64,000 nucleotides of DNA from Nocardia brasiliensis ATCC 700358 (GCF_000250675.2 NC_018681.1:3410001-3474000), one strand, 5' to 3'; shown: positions 7,545-16,883, counted from the stretch's first letter. Translations and numbers: made by a program. Notes: generated by a model from the sequence alone, not told the origin.

Positions 7545-9509
7545 ATGCGTTCGTCGAAACGGTATGTGACCACCATGTTGATGACCGTAGGCGTCGCCGT
7601 CGGCTCGGCCGTGGTCGCCGACCCCGGGCTCGCGCGGGCGGAGCCGATCCCCTGCGTGGCGACCATGAATCTGTTCATTCCGGGCACCTGGGAAACCGAC
7701 GAGGACGCCGATCCGGCGCGCCCGGTCGGCATGCTCGCGCCGATCGCGGAGGCGATCCAGCAACGGCAAGGCGCGAATTCGGCGATCTATTTCACGCCCT
7801 ATATGGCCCGGGCCTTCGACAACGGTTACACCTACGCCGACAGCAAGAGCACCGCCCTGAACAATGCGCGTTCCGTGCTGCTCGACTATGGAACACGCTG
7901 CCCCGCCGCGCGATTCACCATCAACGGCTACAGCCAGGGCGCCGACGCGGCCGGTGATATCGCGGCCGATATCGGCAACGATCGGGGGCCGATCCCGGCC
8001 GATCGGGTACTGGCGGTCGGACTGCTCTCCGATCCCGGCGCGGGCACCAACGGGGAGATCGCCGTCGGCCCCGGTGCGGGCGGCACGGGGATCGCCGACC
8101 CGCGCCCGCAGGGCATGGGCAAACTGACCGGGCGCGTCACCTCGATCTGCGATCCGAAGGACCTGTACTGCTCGATTCAGAAGGGGAACAACCCGCTGCT
8201 CGGCGCGCTGGGCTCGATCCTGAGCAAGGCGTTGAGCGGCACCTTGCCCGCCGACGCCGGATTCCCGCTGGCCTCGGCGTTGACCGCGGACTTCGCACGG
8301 GCCGATCTGCCGGGCCTGGCGCCGGCGATCGCCGGACTGACCGCGGCGCTGAGCGCCCCGGCGGGCGTCGACGTGGCACGGGTGCGCACCAGCGCGGGCA
8401 CGGTGCTGCACACCCTCACTCCGCTCGTCGATCTGCTCGGCTCGGGTGCGGCGAATCCCGCTGCCACGGCCGCATTGTCGGCGGCGCCGGAGGGCACCGC
8501 GGACCGGCAGGCGGGCGAGGTGCTGTCCCGGGCGGCGCAGTCCAACCTGCCCGGTGTCGCCGCTGTGGTCGCGAAGGTCGCCGAGATCGCGGACAAGATG
8601 CTGAGCCGCGGCGTGGGCGAACTCCGGCCGGGCGATCCGAAAGCGCGGGCACTGCGGGCCGCGGCCACGGCGGTCAGTGACCGCATCACGCCGCTGGCAG
8701 CCACGCCACCCGAGGTGCTCGGCGCGGCGACGCGACCCCTGTCGCTGCTCAAACCCACTGTGCTCGTCGATCAAGCCCTCGAGGTCGCCGCCGCGGTCAC
8801 CGGCTTCGATCTCCCCGCGATCATCGCCAACCTGGCCCTGTTGCCCCAGCGGGTGATCGCGATGGACGCCGAGGGCGTGCATCAGGTCGCCGGCGCGTTG
8901 AGCGGCCAGTTGCAGCCGCTGGTCCGGCTCGTCGGCGCCGTCGATCTCGGCTGGATCTCGCAGGTGCTGGCGGTGCTGCCGGACGCGCTCGGCTTCAGCG
9001 GAGTCGCCGCGACGGTGACCTCGATCCTGGCCGGGGTGGATATCAAGCGGCTCGCGGAGCTCGTGGGCCGGATTCAGGACGTCGCGTGGTCGGTGCTGCA
9101 GCGGTTGGTCCCGGCACCGGGGCAGGCCCCGGATCTGGTGGGCGCGGGCGTCGCGCTGTCGGGCCTGCTGCCGATCGGGCAGGACTTGGCCGCGGCGGCC
9201 GCTGATCTGCTCCGGCCCAAGCCGCGGCAGCAGCCGCCGAACGTACTGGGCCGGCGCGCCGATGTCCCGGCCCGCTCCATCGCCGCGCCGGACACCGTCA
9301 CCGACGACCCGATCGCGCCGTTCACCAGACTGCTGGGCTTCCGTGACCTGAACCTGGGCACGCTCATCCGCGACGGGCTCAGTGCCGCAAGCTTTGTCGC
9401 GTCCGGCGCGCACACCAACTATGGCGCGCTGATCGTCGACGACTCCGGCCGCAACGCCGTGCAGTGGCTCGGTGACTGGATGAACCAGCGCATCGGCCGG
9501 GTCAAGTAG
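7545..9509 (+). CDS. Secreted cutinase-family serine hydrolase with a large insertion
   Basis: A 654-residue exported protein; signal peptide about residues 1-32, ending ...ARA. The first 210 residues match the cutinase family: disulfide cysteines, nucleophile GYSQG with Ser130, and the Asp-bearing C-x3-D-x2-C motif at 202-209. The catalytic His normally follows that motif within a dozen or so residues, but here no His is found there. A helix-prone, Ala/Leu-rich segment of about 410 residues intervenes. A cutinase-like ending, AHTNYG with His623 and then a terminal helix, appears only at the extreme C-terminus. So the catalytic domain seems split by an insertion. The function could be esterase or lipase at the cell surface. 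ATG 7545 is chosen for the signal peptide. Confidence 0.8.
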   Translation: MRSSKRYVTTMLMTVGVAVGSAVVADPGLARAEPIPCVATMNLFIPGTWETDEDADPARPVGMLAPIAEAIQQRQGANSAIYFTPYMARAFDNGYTYADSKSTALNNARSVLLDYGTRCPAARFTINGYSQGADAAGDIAADIGNDRGPIPADRVLAVGLLSDPGAGTNGEIAVGPGAGGTGIADPRPQGMGKLTGRVTSICDPKDLYCSIQKGNNPLLGALGSILSKALSGTLPADAGFPLASALTADFARADLPGLAPAIAGLTAALSAPAGVDVARVRTSAGTVLHTLTPLVDLLGSGAANPAATAALSAAPEGTADRQAGEVLSRAAQSNLPGVAAVVAKVAEIADKMLSRGVGELRPGDPKARALRAAATAVSDRITPLAATPPEVLGAATRPLSLLKPTVLVDQALEVAAAVTGFDLPAIIANLALLPQRVIAMDAEGVHQVAGALSGQLQPLVRLVGAVDLGWISQVLAVLPDALGFSGVAATVTSILAGVDIKRLAELVGRIQDVAWSVLQRLVPAPGQAPDLVGAGVALSGLLPIGQDLAAAAADLLRPKPRQQPPNVLGRRADVPARSIAAPDTVTDDPIAPFTRLLGFRDLNLGTLIRDGLSAASFVASGAHTNYGALIVDDSGRNAVQWLGDWMNQRIGRVK

Positions 9510-9517
9510 GACGCGAG

Positions 9518-12040
9518 TCAGTCCCGTATCGGCTCGATCCGGGCGGGCACGTTCTTGTGCCAGGGCGTGCCCGCGAACCGGTCGCGGCGCTCCACGGAGG
9601 TCAATTCGTTTGCGGCGACACCGGTTCGGATCGGCTGCCCGCTGCCGTCGGTGGTGTCCAGGCCCATGCCGTTGGGCAGCGAGATATGGCCCTGCTGCAT
9701 CATGGCGCTGATCTCGACGATCGCTGTCGCCCGGCCGGTTTCGGTGACGACGGCGACGCGCGCTCCGTCGTCGAGGGCGAGTTCCCGGGCGTCGCCGGGA
9801 CTTATCCGTAGTTCGCCCGCGCCACCGCGGCGCCGCCATTCCGGATTGCGGATGATGGTGTTGGCGGTGAAGGAGCGCCGCTCGCCCGCCGACAGCGTGA
9901 ACGGATACTCCGCAGTGGTGAAATCCGGTGGCGTGGTACGCAATTGATCGAGTTCGGCGAGCAGCTCCGGAATGTGCACGGTGAACCGCCGGTCCCGCCG
10001 TTTGACGTAGGCCCAGACGTCGTCCCAGGTGTCGACGGTGAACGTGACACCGGCGTGCTGGGTCAGCACGGCCTCGAACAGCTTCTCGCCGGGCTCGATT
10101 CCGGTGCCGGTGAATCCCGCGCGGCGCACCGCGGCGGGGTTGGCGAACGCGCACAGGTGCGCGGCCCCCCACAGCGTCGCCGCGTTGGCCGCGCCCGAGG
10201 GCAGGTGCGGGCCGAGCGCCTCGTGCAGCAGATAGGGCGCGAGATTCATCAGGGCGGGGTTCCCCGCGACGGCGCTGAAGAAGGTCAGGGCGAATTCGTC
10301 CTTGCCGACCTTGCGCGCCCGGACGAGACGGTCGACCAGCGCCGGATCGACCAATCCCAGTGCGCGCACGACACCGGTGTAGATATCGGATTCGGCCCGC
10401 GTGCCCGGCAGCGGGGTGAGCACCGGTGGGCGCAGCTGAAAAGTGTTGTGCGGGAACTCGACATTGAAGAAGGTCGACTCCCACTTCTCGAACTGACTGC
10501 TCGCGGGCAGCACGTAGTCGGCGACCCGCGCGGTCTCCGTCATCGCCACGTCGATCACCACCGACAGCTCGAGGCTGCGCATGGCCGCGCGCATCCGCTC
10601 CGAATCGGCCAGTGAGTGCACCGGATTGGAGCTGTCGATCCAGATCGCCCGGAAGCGGTCCGGGTGCTCGGTGAGGATCTCCTCGGTGATCGAGTTGGCG
10701 GGTACCAGCCCGGCGATGATGCGGGCGCCGGTGACCGGCGTGGTCTTGCCGCCCGCGGCGCTGCCACCGGGAAGTCCGCCGAGTCCGGCCGCGAGGGCCG
10801 GCACGGCGGTGCGCAGCAGCGTGCGAGTGAGTCGCCGGGTCGGCACGGCCGTCACGGGGGCCGAAGCGAGGGTGGGCAGCAGCGCGGACAGTGCGGACGC
10901 GCCGCGTGACATCGTTTCGGACGTCGCTTTTTTCAGCTGCTTGCGGACACCGGAGGCGGGTTTGCCCTTCGGTGCACCGCCGGTGCCCGCGACCGCGGCG
11001 AAGGTCGAATGCAGATACATCGTGCCGGGGCGGCCGAAGTTGCCGGTGAGGATCCAGAGCAGCTTGTTCAGATACGACACCAGCGTGCTGTGCGGGGCCT
11101 GTTGGATGCCGAGGTCCTCGTAGGTGGTGGCACTGCGGGCCGCGGCGAAGCGCCGAGTCGCGTTGCGCAGCAGGTCTTCCGGTACGCCGCAGTGCGCGGC
11201 GAACTCGGCCACCGGGATGGTGGCCAGCGCGGCGAGCACCGGCGCGACGTCGCGGGTGTGCTCGCGCAGGAATTCGTGATCGAGCAGATCCTCTTCGACC
11301 AGGACCGCCAGCATGGCCGAGACGCACCACGCGTCGGTGCCCGGCCGCACCTGGAGATGGAAATCCGCCATCTCCGCGGTCTCGCTGCGTCGCGGATCGA
11401 TGACGATCATCGCCCGCTGCGGATCGGCGACGATGGCCTTCAGGGTGGGGCGCGCCCGCGGGAAACTGTGCGACTGCCACGGATTCTTACCGAGGAAGAG
11501 CACCACCTCGGAGTGCTCGAAGTCGCCCTTGGTGTGGCCGCCGTACAGCTTGCCGTCCACCCACATCTCGCCGGTCTTCTCCTGTGCCAGCGCGTTCGAG
11601 TAGTACTTCGCGCCGAGCGCCGCCATCAGCGACTTGCCGTACGCGCCGCCGAGGTGATTGCCCTGTCCGCCACCGCCGTAGAAGAAGATCTTGTCGCCGC
11701 CGTGCTCGTGCCGGACCGCCAGCAGTTTCGCGGCGATCTCGGAAATCGCCGTCTCCCAGGTGATTTCCTCGTAGGTGCCGTCGTCGCGGCGGCGCAGGGG
11801 AGTGGTGAGCCGGTGCCTGCCGTTCTGATAGAAGTCCAGGCGCAGGGCCTTTTCGCAGGTATAGCCGCCGGAGGCGGGGTGGTCCTTGTCGCCGCGGATC
11901 CGGCTGAGCTTGCGGTCGTCGAGTTTGATCTCGATACCGCAGTTGCACTCGCACAGGATGCAGGCGGACTTGTGCCAGTCGTCCGCGGCGGGACCGGCGG
12001 GCTGCTCGGGCTCTGGGCGACGCGTCTGCTCTGCGGACAC
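9518..12040 (-). CDS. Molybdopterin-dependent oxidoreductase (formate dehydrogenase/nitrate reductase superfamily)
   Basis: 840 residues. The N-terminal [4Fe-4S] motif Cys27-x2-Cys30-x3-Cys34, with a fourth Cys in GGYTCEKA, is followed by the bis-MGD domains and a C-terminal molydopterin dinucleotide-binding domain. I see no cysteine at the position where formate dehydrogenases have the Sec/Cys Mo ligand; that comparison is by eye. Residues of roughly 365-435 form a basic, Ala-rich stretch that looks like an insertion. The start is a GTG at 12040 with AGGAGG five bases upstream. No electron-transfer subunits or cofactor genes adjoin, so it appears to be an orphan single-subunit enzyme, like mycobacterial relatives. 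Substrate unknown. Confidence 0.88.
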   Translation of the reverse strand: MSAEQTRRPEPEQPAGPAADDWHKSACILCECNCGIEIKLDDRKLSRIRGDKDHPASGGYTCEKALRLDFYQNGRHRLTTPLRRRDDGTYEEITWETAISEIAAKLLAVRHEHGGDKIFFYGGGGQGNHLGGAYGKSLMAALGAKYYSNALAQEKTGEMWVDGKLYGGHTKGDFEHSEVVLFLGKNPWQSHSFPRARPTLKAIVADPQRAMIVIDPRRSETAEMADFHLQVRPGTDAWCVSAMLAVLVEEDLLDHEFLREHTRDVAPVLAALATIPVAEFAAHCGVPEDLLRNATRRFAAARSATTYEDLGIQQAPHSTLVSYLNKLLWILTGNFGRPGTMYLHSTFAAVAGTGGAPKGKPASGVRKQLKKATSETMSRGASALSALLPTLASAPVTAVPTRRLTRTLLRTAVPALAAGLGGLPGGSAAGGKTTPVTGARIIAGLVPANSITEEILTEHPDRFRAIWIDSSNPVHSLADSERMRAAMRSLELSVVIDVAMTETARVADYVLPASSQFEKWESTFFNVEFPHNTFQLRPPVLTPLPGTRAESDIYTGVVRALGLVDPALVDRLVRARKVGKDEFALTFFSAVAGNPALMNLAPYLLHEALGPHLPSGAANAATLWGAAHLCAFANPAAVRRAGFTGTGIEPGEKLFEAVLTQHAGVTFTVDTWDDVWAYVKRRDRRFTVHIPELLAELDQLRTTPPDFTTAEYPFTLSAGERRSFTANTIIRNPEWRRRGGAGELRISPGDARELALDDGARVAVVTETGRATAIVEISAMMQQGHISLPNGMGLDTTDGSGQPIRTGVAANELTSVERRDRFAGTPWHKNVPARIEPIRD

Positions 12041-12123
12041 GGATTCCTCCTGCGATGGGCCTCGTACACGATTGCTAGCTGCCGGAGCATGAATAGACCG
12101 ATCGTACTACTAGGAATCTGCTT

Positions 12124-12138
12124 GTTACAAGCGGTAAC
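12124..12138. repeat. Inverted repeat between the molybdoenzyme and SRPBCC genes
   Basis: GTTAC (12124-12128) and GTAAC (12134-12138) are perfect inverted arms with a 5-base spacer. They sit in the 222-base divergent interval, which is locally AT-rich around 12100-12130 and likely holds both promoters. Possible operator; no cognate regulator is adjacent. Confidence 0.35.
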
Positions 12139-12262
12139 GCGTACGTCCGTTCGCTGGGCGCAAGAACTGATCGAGACCGGGCAATTCCGCGCATCGTTCC
12201 CGGTACCACCGCGGCGATAGGTTCGAGCCGGTGCCACAACTCGCGCAGGCGGAAGGAGCCTC

Positions 12263-12712
12263 ATGAAGCAGAGCTACGATGCGGTCGCGACCGCGGCCGC
12301 ACCGCCCGCCGTGGTCTGGGCCCTGCTGATCGACGCCCGGACCTGGCCGGTCTGGTCGACAGTGGACCGCCTGGAAGTCGAACGTTCCCGCGGGCTCGAC
12401 CGTGACGGCCACGATCCGGTCGGAGCGGTGCGGGCGTTCCGCACCGGGCGCGTCGTGACCGGGGAACGGCTGACCGGCCTGGTCGAGGAGAAGCAGCTGA
12501 CCTACGAGGACGCGTTCAATCCGGCCATCCGCGACTACCGCGCGGTCATCGACCTGACCGGCACCCCCGAGGGCCACACGACCATCCACTGGCACGGCAC
12601 CTACACCCCCAGATGGGGCATGGGCTGGCTGATGAAGAGCACGATGCCGCGGGTGATGCAGCAGATGGCCGACGGCCTCGCCGCACATGCCGCGCGGCTC
12701 GCACCGCAGTGA
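12263..12712 (+). CDS. SRPBCC-family (START/Bet v1-like) protein
   Basis: 149 residues beginning MKQSYDAVATAAAPPAVVWA, the typical first strand and helix of polyketide-cyclase/SRPBCC proteins. A long hydrophobic-cavity fold follows, with the helical end MPRVMQQMADGLAAHAARL. Such proteins bind or transport hydrophobic ligands, and some act as cyclases or stress proteins. Start ATG at 12263 with GGAAGGAG at 12251-12258. No pathway partner is adjacent: upstream is a divergent molybdoenzyme and downstream the convergent ribose operon. Specific function cannot be called. Confidence 0.8.
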   Translation: MKQSYDAVATAAAPPAVVWALLIDARTWPVWSTVDRLEVERSRGLDRDGHDPVGAVRAFRTGRVVTGERLTGLVEEKQLTYEDAFNPAIRDYRAVIDLTGTPEGHTTIHWHGTYTPRWGMGWLMKSTMPRVMQQMADGLAAHAARLAPQ

Positions 12713-12721
12713 GCGACGCGG

Positions 12722-13108
12722 TTACAGCCAGGGCACACCCGCGCGGAACAGGACGTTGGCGTAGGGGAGGGCCTCGCCGGTGCGAACCACGAAGCGGCAC
12801 TGCCCGATTCGTTGCTTGAACGTCTCGTGGTCGAGCAGTTCGGCGTCGAGCCGCGCGAGCAGATCCGCGGCTTCCCGGTTGGTCGCGGTGACCTCGGCGC
12901 TGCCCCACGCCGCTTCGACGGTGACCTCGTCCAGGATCAGCTCTACCACCTGGGCGAAACGTGGCAGCCCGTAGCTGATTCCGAGATCGATGACACGGAC
13001 ACCCGGTGGCACCGGAAGTCCGGAGTCGCTCACCGCGAAGGTGTCGGTGTGGCGTAGGGCGACCAGGGCCGAGATCAGCTCGGCGTGGACCAGACCGCTT
13101 GTGCGCAT
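12722..13108 (-). CDS. rbsD: D-ribose pyranase
   Basis: 128 residues. The N-terminus MRTSGLVHAELISAL, with His20 and Asp28 (conserved catalytic-region residues), and the C-terminal PYANVLFRAGVP match the RbsD family, which interconverts beta-pyranose and beta-furanose forms of ribose before phosphorylation. The sequence DLGISYGLPRF is the expected middle motif. The ATG at 13108 aligns the catalytic His at position 20 as in known members. It is the last gene of a five-gene uptake operon (binding protein, permease, ATPase, kinase, pyranase), ending convergently with the SRPBCC gene. Confidence 0.9.
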   Translation of the reverse strand: MRTSGLVHAELISALVALRHTDTFAVSDSGLPVPPGVRVIDLGISYGLPRFAQVVELILDEVTVEAAWGSAEVTATNREAADLLARLDAELLDHETFKQRIGQCRFVVRTGEALPYANVLFRAGVPWL

Positions 13109-13125
13109 GCGGATTCCAATCTGGG

Positions 13126-14085
13126 CTAAAGGGGGCTCGCGGCCGGGTCCGGCAGGTCGAGCGGAACGGGGCGTGGCACGGTGGCCAGCGCGGCGAGGAT
13201 CTGCGGTCGGGTCGGATAGGACGCGTGCGTTCCGGGCGACCGGACCGACAGCGCCGCGGCGGCGGTGGCGTAGGTGACGGCGGCATCGAGGTCGAGCCCA
13301 TCGGCGAGGGCGGCGCAGAGGGCGCCGACGAAGGCATCGCCGGCACCGGTGGAGTCCACCGAGTCCACCTGTGGCGCTTCGTGGTACATGACGCTGGAGT
13401 CGGCGTGTGCGGCGACGGAACCGGCGGCACCCAAGGTCGCGACCACCGACCGCGCGCCCCGCAGGCACAGCGAGCGCGCGGCCCGGGCGGACCGGTCCCG
13501 GTCGCCGGTCGGTAGCCCGCTGATCAGTGCCAGCTCGTGCTCGTTCACCACCAGCGGGTCGCACCGGCGCAGCAACGCGTCGTCGAGAGCCGCGGCCGGA
13601 GCGGCATTGAGCACGAATCGGCGCGCGCGGCTCGCCGCCCAGGCGACCACGGCGAGCGGGATCTCCAGTTGCGCGACCACGACAGCGGCGCCGGTCAGCA
13701 GCGCGGCCTCCGGCATGGTGTCCAGGACGGCCGCGGGCTCCCAGTGGTAGTTGGCCGCGGGGTCCACCACGATCTGGTTCTCGCCCGCCGCCACCGTGAT
13801 GTAGGCCGTCCCGGTCCGGGCTCCCGGAACCTCACGCAGCGTGGCCGATTCGATGCCGGTCAGGGCTTCGCGGCAGCGCGACAGGGCCGAGTCACCGCCG
13901 ATCCGCCCGACGAACTGCACCGTCGCGCCGGCCTTCGCCGCGGCTACCGCCTGATTGGATCCCTTGCCGCCCAAGTTGGTTCGTGCGGCGACGGCCAGAA
14001 CGGTCTCGCCCGGGCCCGGCAGCGCGGGCACTTCGCAGACGATGTCCTGATTGATCGAGCCGATCACGGCGACCTGCCCCGTCAC
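13126..14085 (-). CDS. rbsK: Ribokinase (PfkB family)
   Basis: 319 residues. Substrate-binding GGKGSNQA is at 39-46, the N-terminal G-S-I-N-x-D at 9-14, and the ATP-site/catalytic-base motif DSTGAGDAF places Asp250. These are ribokinase signatures, for formation of ribose-5-phosphate from ATP and ribose. The gene overlaps the upstream ABC ATPase by 4 bases and is followed 17 bases later by rbsD, which supports ribose rather than another sugar. Length is usual for the family. Other pentoses or nucleoside sugars cannot be excluded from sequence alone. Confidence 0.9.
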   Translation of the reverse strand: MTGQVAVIGSINQDIVCEVPALPGPGETVLAVAARTNLGGKGSNQAVAAAKAGATVQFVGRIGGDSALSRCREALTGIESATLREVPGARTGTAYITVAAGENQIVVDPAANYHWEPAAVLDTMPEAALLTGAAVVVAQLEIPLAVVAWAASRARRFVLNAAPAAALDDALLRRCDPLVVNEHELALISGLPTGDRDRSARAARSLCLRGARSVVATLGAAGSVAAHADSSVMYHEAPQVDSVDSTGAGDAFVGALCAALADGLDLDAAVTYATAAAALSVRSPGTHASYPTRPQILAALATVPRPVPLDLPDPAASPL

Positions 14086-14867
14086 GGCACCTCCGTCTTC
14101 GTGGCGGCGCTCGCCTCCAGATTGCCCTGTGCGGCACCGGTGATCAGCGCGACCAGCCGGTCGCCGTCGATCTCCCGCACCGGATGCGCGGCCACCGAGC
14201 GGCCGCGGCGCAGCACGACGACGTTGTCGCAGACCCGCATGACCTGCGCGAGGTCGTGACTGATGATCAGCACGGTGACCCCGCGGTCGCGCAGTCCGCG
14301 CACCAGTTTCTCCACCGCGGCGGTCTCCCGCACGCCGAGCGCCGCAGTCGGCTCGTCCATGATCACCATGGCTTTACCCCAGGCGACCGCTCGCGCGATC
14401 GCGATGCTCTGGCGCTGACCGCCGCTCATTCGGCGCACCGTGGTCCGGACGGAGGGGACGTCCACATCGAGGTCGCGCAGGATATCCACGCTCTGCGCGA
14501 TCATCGCCGTGCGGTTGAGGATCTTCAAAGGCCAGATCCGGTGCACGAGTTCACGATTCAGGAACAGGTTCTGCCAGACCGCCAGATCGTCGATGAGCGC
14601 GAGGTCCTGGTAGACCGTCTCGATGCCCATCCTCCTGGCGTCCTCCGGCGACCCGAGTCGCACCGGCGCACCGCGGAACAGGATCTCCCCGCTATCGGGC
14701 GGGTGCACGCCGGTGAGGCAGCGCACCAGGGTGGACTTGCCCGCGCCGTTGTCCCCGACCAGTGCGGTGACCTCGCCCTCGGGGATGGTCAGGCTGACGC
14801 CGTCGAGTGCACGGACGGAATCGAACGACTTGGTGAGGCCGTGCGCCTCCAACATCGGCTTGGTCAT
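14082..14867 (-). CDS. Sugar ABC transporter ATP-binding protein (single-domain)
   Basis: 261 residues with one complete nucleotide-binding domain: Walker A GDNGAGKST at 38-46, Q-loop TVYQDL near 85-89, signature MSGGQ at 147-151, Walker B VIMDEP at 168-173, and the H-loop ISHDL near 204-208. The typical RbsA has two fused ATPase domains (about 500 residues), so this is the single-domain FrcA-like form that must dimerise. The longer upstream reading belongs to a shadow of the permease gene; the ATG at 14867 gives a clean start eight bases after the permease stop. It energises the permease for sugar import. Confidence 0.92.
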   Translation of the reverse strand: MTKPMLEAHGLTKSFDSVRALDGVSLTIPEGEVTALVGDNGAGKSTLVRCLTGVHPPDSGEILFRGAPVRLGSPEDARRMGIETVYQDLALIDDLAVWQNLFLNRELVHRIWPLKILNRTAMIAQSVDILRDLDVDVPSVRTTVRRMSGGQRQSIAIARAVAWGKAMVIMDEPTAALGVRETAAVEKLVRGLRDRGVTVLIISHDLAQVMRVCDNVVVLRRGRSVAAHPVREIDGDRLVALITGAAQGNLEASAATKTEVP

Positions 14868-14875
14868 CACATCAA

Positions 14876-15841
14876 CTACTTTCGGAAGCGCGAGATCGCC
14901 GCTGCGAGCAGCAGTACCGCGCCCACCGCGACCGGTTGGTAGTACTGCGAGATCCCGAGAATGGTGAACCCGTTGATCAGCGACGTGAAAAGAATCGCGC
15001 CACACACGGTGCCGAGGACCGAGGCCTTGCCGCCGCTGAGCGAGGAACCGCCGAGCACCACGGCCGCAATGGAACTCAGCAGATAGGTGGTCTGCAGCGA
15101 GGGGTCCGCGCCGCCGTTGCGCGCGACGAGCATGACGCCGGCGACGCCGCACAGCAGCCCGCACGCGAGGTAGGCGATCAACCGGATGCGTTGCACCGGA
15201 ATGCCGGTCTCGCGCGCGGAGTCGATATTGCCGCCGGTGGCGAGCAGGTGGGTGCCCAGCCGCGTCCGGAACAGGATGCCCGCCACGCCGAGCGCCGCGA
15301 CCAGTGCCAGCAGCCAGAACCAGCGGAACGGGCCCGCTCCGTCGAGCGCGAGGCTTTGCAGGAAGGGTGAATTCACGGCGACGCTGTTGCCGTTGGTGAG
15401 CAGGAGGGTGCAGCCGCTGAGCACGCTCAGTGTGCCGAGCGTGACCACGAAATCGGTCATCTGGAACCGGCCGATCAGCACGCCGTTGACCACCCCGACG
15501 ACCAGCCCGCCGGCGATCGCGGCCACGATGCCGACGGTCACCGGATACCCGTGACTGGTCAGATAACCGAGCAGGGCCGCCGACCACGGCAGCGTCGCGC
15601 CGACCGAGAGATCGATGCCGCCGACGACCACGGCGAACTGCTGGCCGAGCGCGAGCACCGTCAGAATCGTCGAGGCGACGAGCAGATCATCGATGTTACT
15701 GGCGGTCAAGAAGTTCGGGGTGGCGATGAAGAACGCCACCCACACCAGGACCAGGGCGATGGGCGCCGCGAACTCGGCGAGCCGGGCGGAGACGCGCCGG
15801 TCCCCACCCCGATCGGGTGCGACGGCGGCGACAGCGCTCAC
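14876..15841 (-). CDS. Sugar ABC transporter permease (RbsC/FrcB type)
   Basis: 321 residues with about eight to ten membrane segments and the BPD_transp_2 hallmark GGIDLSVGA, followed by the GALLCGVAGV-like and VVLGGSSLSGG segments. This is the membrane component of a ribose/fructose-type ABC importer. The GTG at 15841 overlaps the TGA of the binding-protein gene (GTGA); the longer upstream reading is in the shadow of that gene. Downstream partners are a single-domain ATPase, a ribokinase and a pyranase. Confidence 0.9.
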   Translation of the reverse strand: MSAVAAVAPDRGGDRRVSARLAEFAAPIALVLVWVAFFIATPNFLTASNIDDLLVASTILTVLALGQQFAVVVGGIDLSVGATLPWSAALLGYLTSHGYPVTVGIVAAIAGGLVVGVVNGVLIGRFQMTDFVVTLGTLSVLSGCTLLLTNGNSVAVNSPFLQSLALDGAGPFRWFWLLALVAALGVAGILFRTRLGTHLLATGGNIDSARETGIPVQRIRLIAYLACGLLCGVAGVMLVARNGGADPSLQTTYLLSSIAAVVLGGSSLSGGKASVLGTVCGAILFTSLINGFTILGISQYYQPVAVGAVLLLAAAISRFRK

Positions 15842-16854
15842 TTGTGCACCAGTCCGGCGAGCGGATTGTCGAATGCGGTGATGGGCCTGGGGAATGCGGC
15901 GATCTGCTGCTCGACGTTGTCCTTGCCGATGAACGCGATCGGGGCGACCACGCGCGCCGGAATGTCCTTCCCCTGGTGCTTGGCGAGGCACGCCTGCACC
16001 GCGAGTTCGCCCTCGGCGTAAGGATATTGGGTCACCGTGCCGTACAGCGTGCCCGCCTTGACCGCCTCGAGGGCGGCTTGGATGCCGTCCACCGAGATCA
16101 CCTTGATCTGGCCGGTGCGGCCGGCGTTCTTGATCGCCTGGGCGGCGCCGAGGCCCATCGTGTCGTTGGCGGCGAAGATGCCGGTGATGTCGGGGTGCGC
16201 CTTCAGGATCGCCTCGGTGACCGTGAGGCCTTTGTCCTGCTCGTAGTCGGCGGGGGTGCGCTGCACGATCTCCAGCTTGCCGGCGACCGCGTCGCTGAAG
16301 CCCTTGTCTCGATTGATGCCGTTCTGCTCACCGGCGATGCCCTGCAGCACAACGACTTTCCCGGTGCCGCCGAGTGCCTCCAGCATTTTCTCCGCCGCGA
16401 TCCGGCCCGCGGCCAGATTGTCGGAGCCGATGAAACTCGCGTACTCGACACCCGCCTGCTTCGAGGCTTCGGCGTCGATCTGGGTGTCCAGGTTGAGGAT
16501 CGGAATGTTCTTGCGGGCCACCGGGACCAGCGGCGTGATCACGTTGGTGCCGTTCACCGGCACGACCGCGAAGCAGTCGTAGCCCTGGGCCGCGAGGGTG
16601 GAGATCTGGGCGTTCTCGCCGTCGGCATCGGTCTCGGATTGCCCCGCCTGCACCGCGACATCGACCCCGAGCCGCGCCCCCTCGGCCTTCGCGCCGTCGC
16701 GCAGCGCGGCCCAGTAGGGGTTGGTGAAGTTGCGCGTGACGACCGCGATCTTGAAATCGGACGACGCGTTATCGCCACGGCCGCAGCCTGCGGTGAGCGC
16801 GACCGCGCTGACGAGGGCCATGCCGGCGACCGCGTACCTGAATCGTGAGTTCAT
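15838..16854 (-). CDS. Sugar ABC transporter substrate-binding lipoprotein (RbsB type)
   Basis: 338 residues with a lipoprotein signal (lipobox LTAGC, Cys24). It is a type I periplasmic-binding-protein fold with the characteristic AQGYDCFAVVPVNG, GIFAANDTMGLGAAQA and IPARVVAPI segments. It captures the sugar outside the membrane and delivers it to the permease. The predicted ligand is ribose, because ribokinase and ribose pyranase lie in the same operon, but binding residues cannot be assigned by eye. It is the first gene of the operon. Its ATG is 30 bases from the tandem LacI-type operators, so repression by the divergent regulator is expected. Confidence 0.92.
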   Translation of the reverse strand: MNSRFRYAVAGMALVSAVALTAGCGRGDNASSDFKIAVVTRNFTNPYWAALRDGAKAEGARLGVDVAVQAGQSETDADGENAQISTLAAQGYDCFAVVPVNGTNVITPLVPVARKNIPILNLDTQIDAEASKQAGVEYASFIGSDNLAAGRIAAEKMLEALGGTGKVVVLQGIAGEQNGINRDKGFSDAVAGKLEIVQRTPADYEQDKGLTVTEAILKAHPDITGIFAANDTMGLGAAQAIKNAGRTGQIKVISVDGIQAALEAVKAGTLYGTVTQYPYAEGELAVQACLAKHQGKDIPARVVAPIAFIGKDNVEQQIAAFPRPITAFDNPLAGLVHK

Positions 16855-16883
16855 CTGGTGTTCGACCTATCCTGGGCTCATTC

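Noticed and set aside
7422..11480. A 1352-codon open frame on the minus strand across the cutinase gene and the molybdoenzyme
   Set aside because: It is a shadow frame: it overlaps two well-supported genes, its composition is Arg/Gly/His-rich as in out-of-frame high-GC reading, and it contains no recognisable domain.
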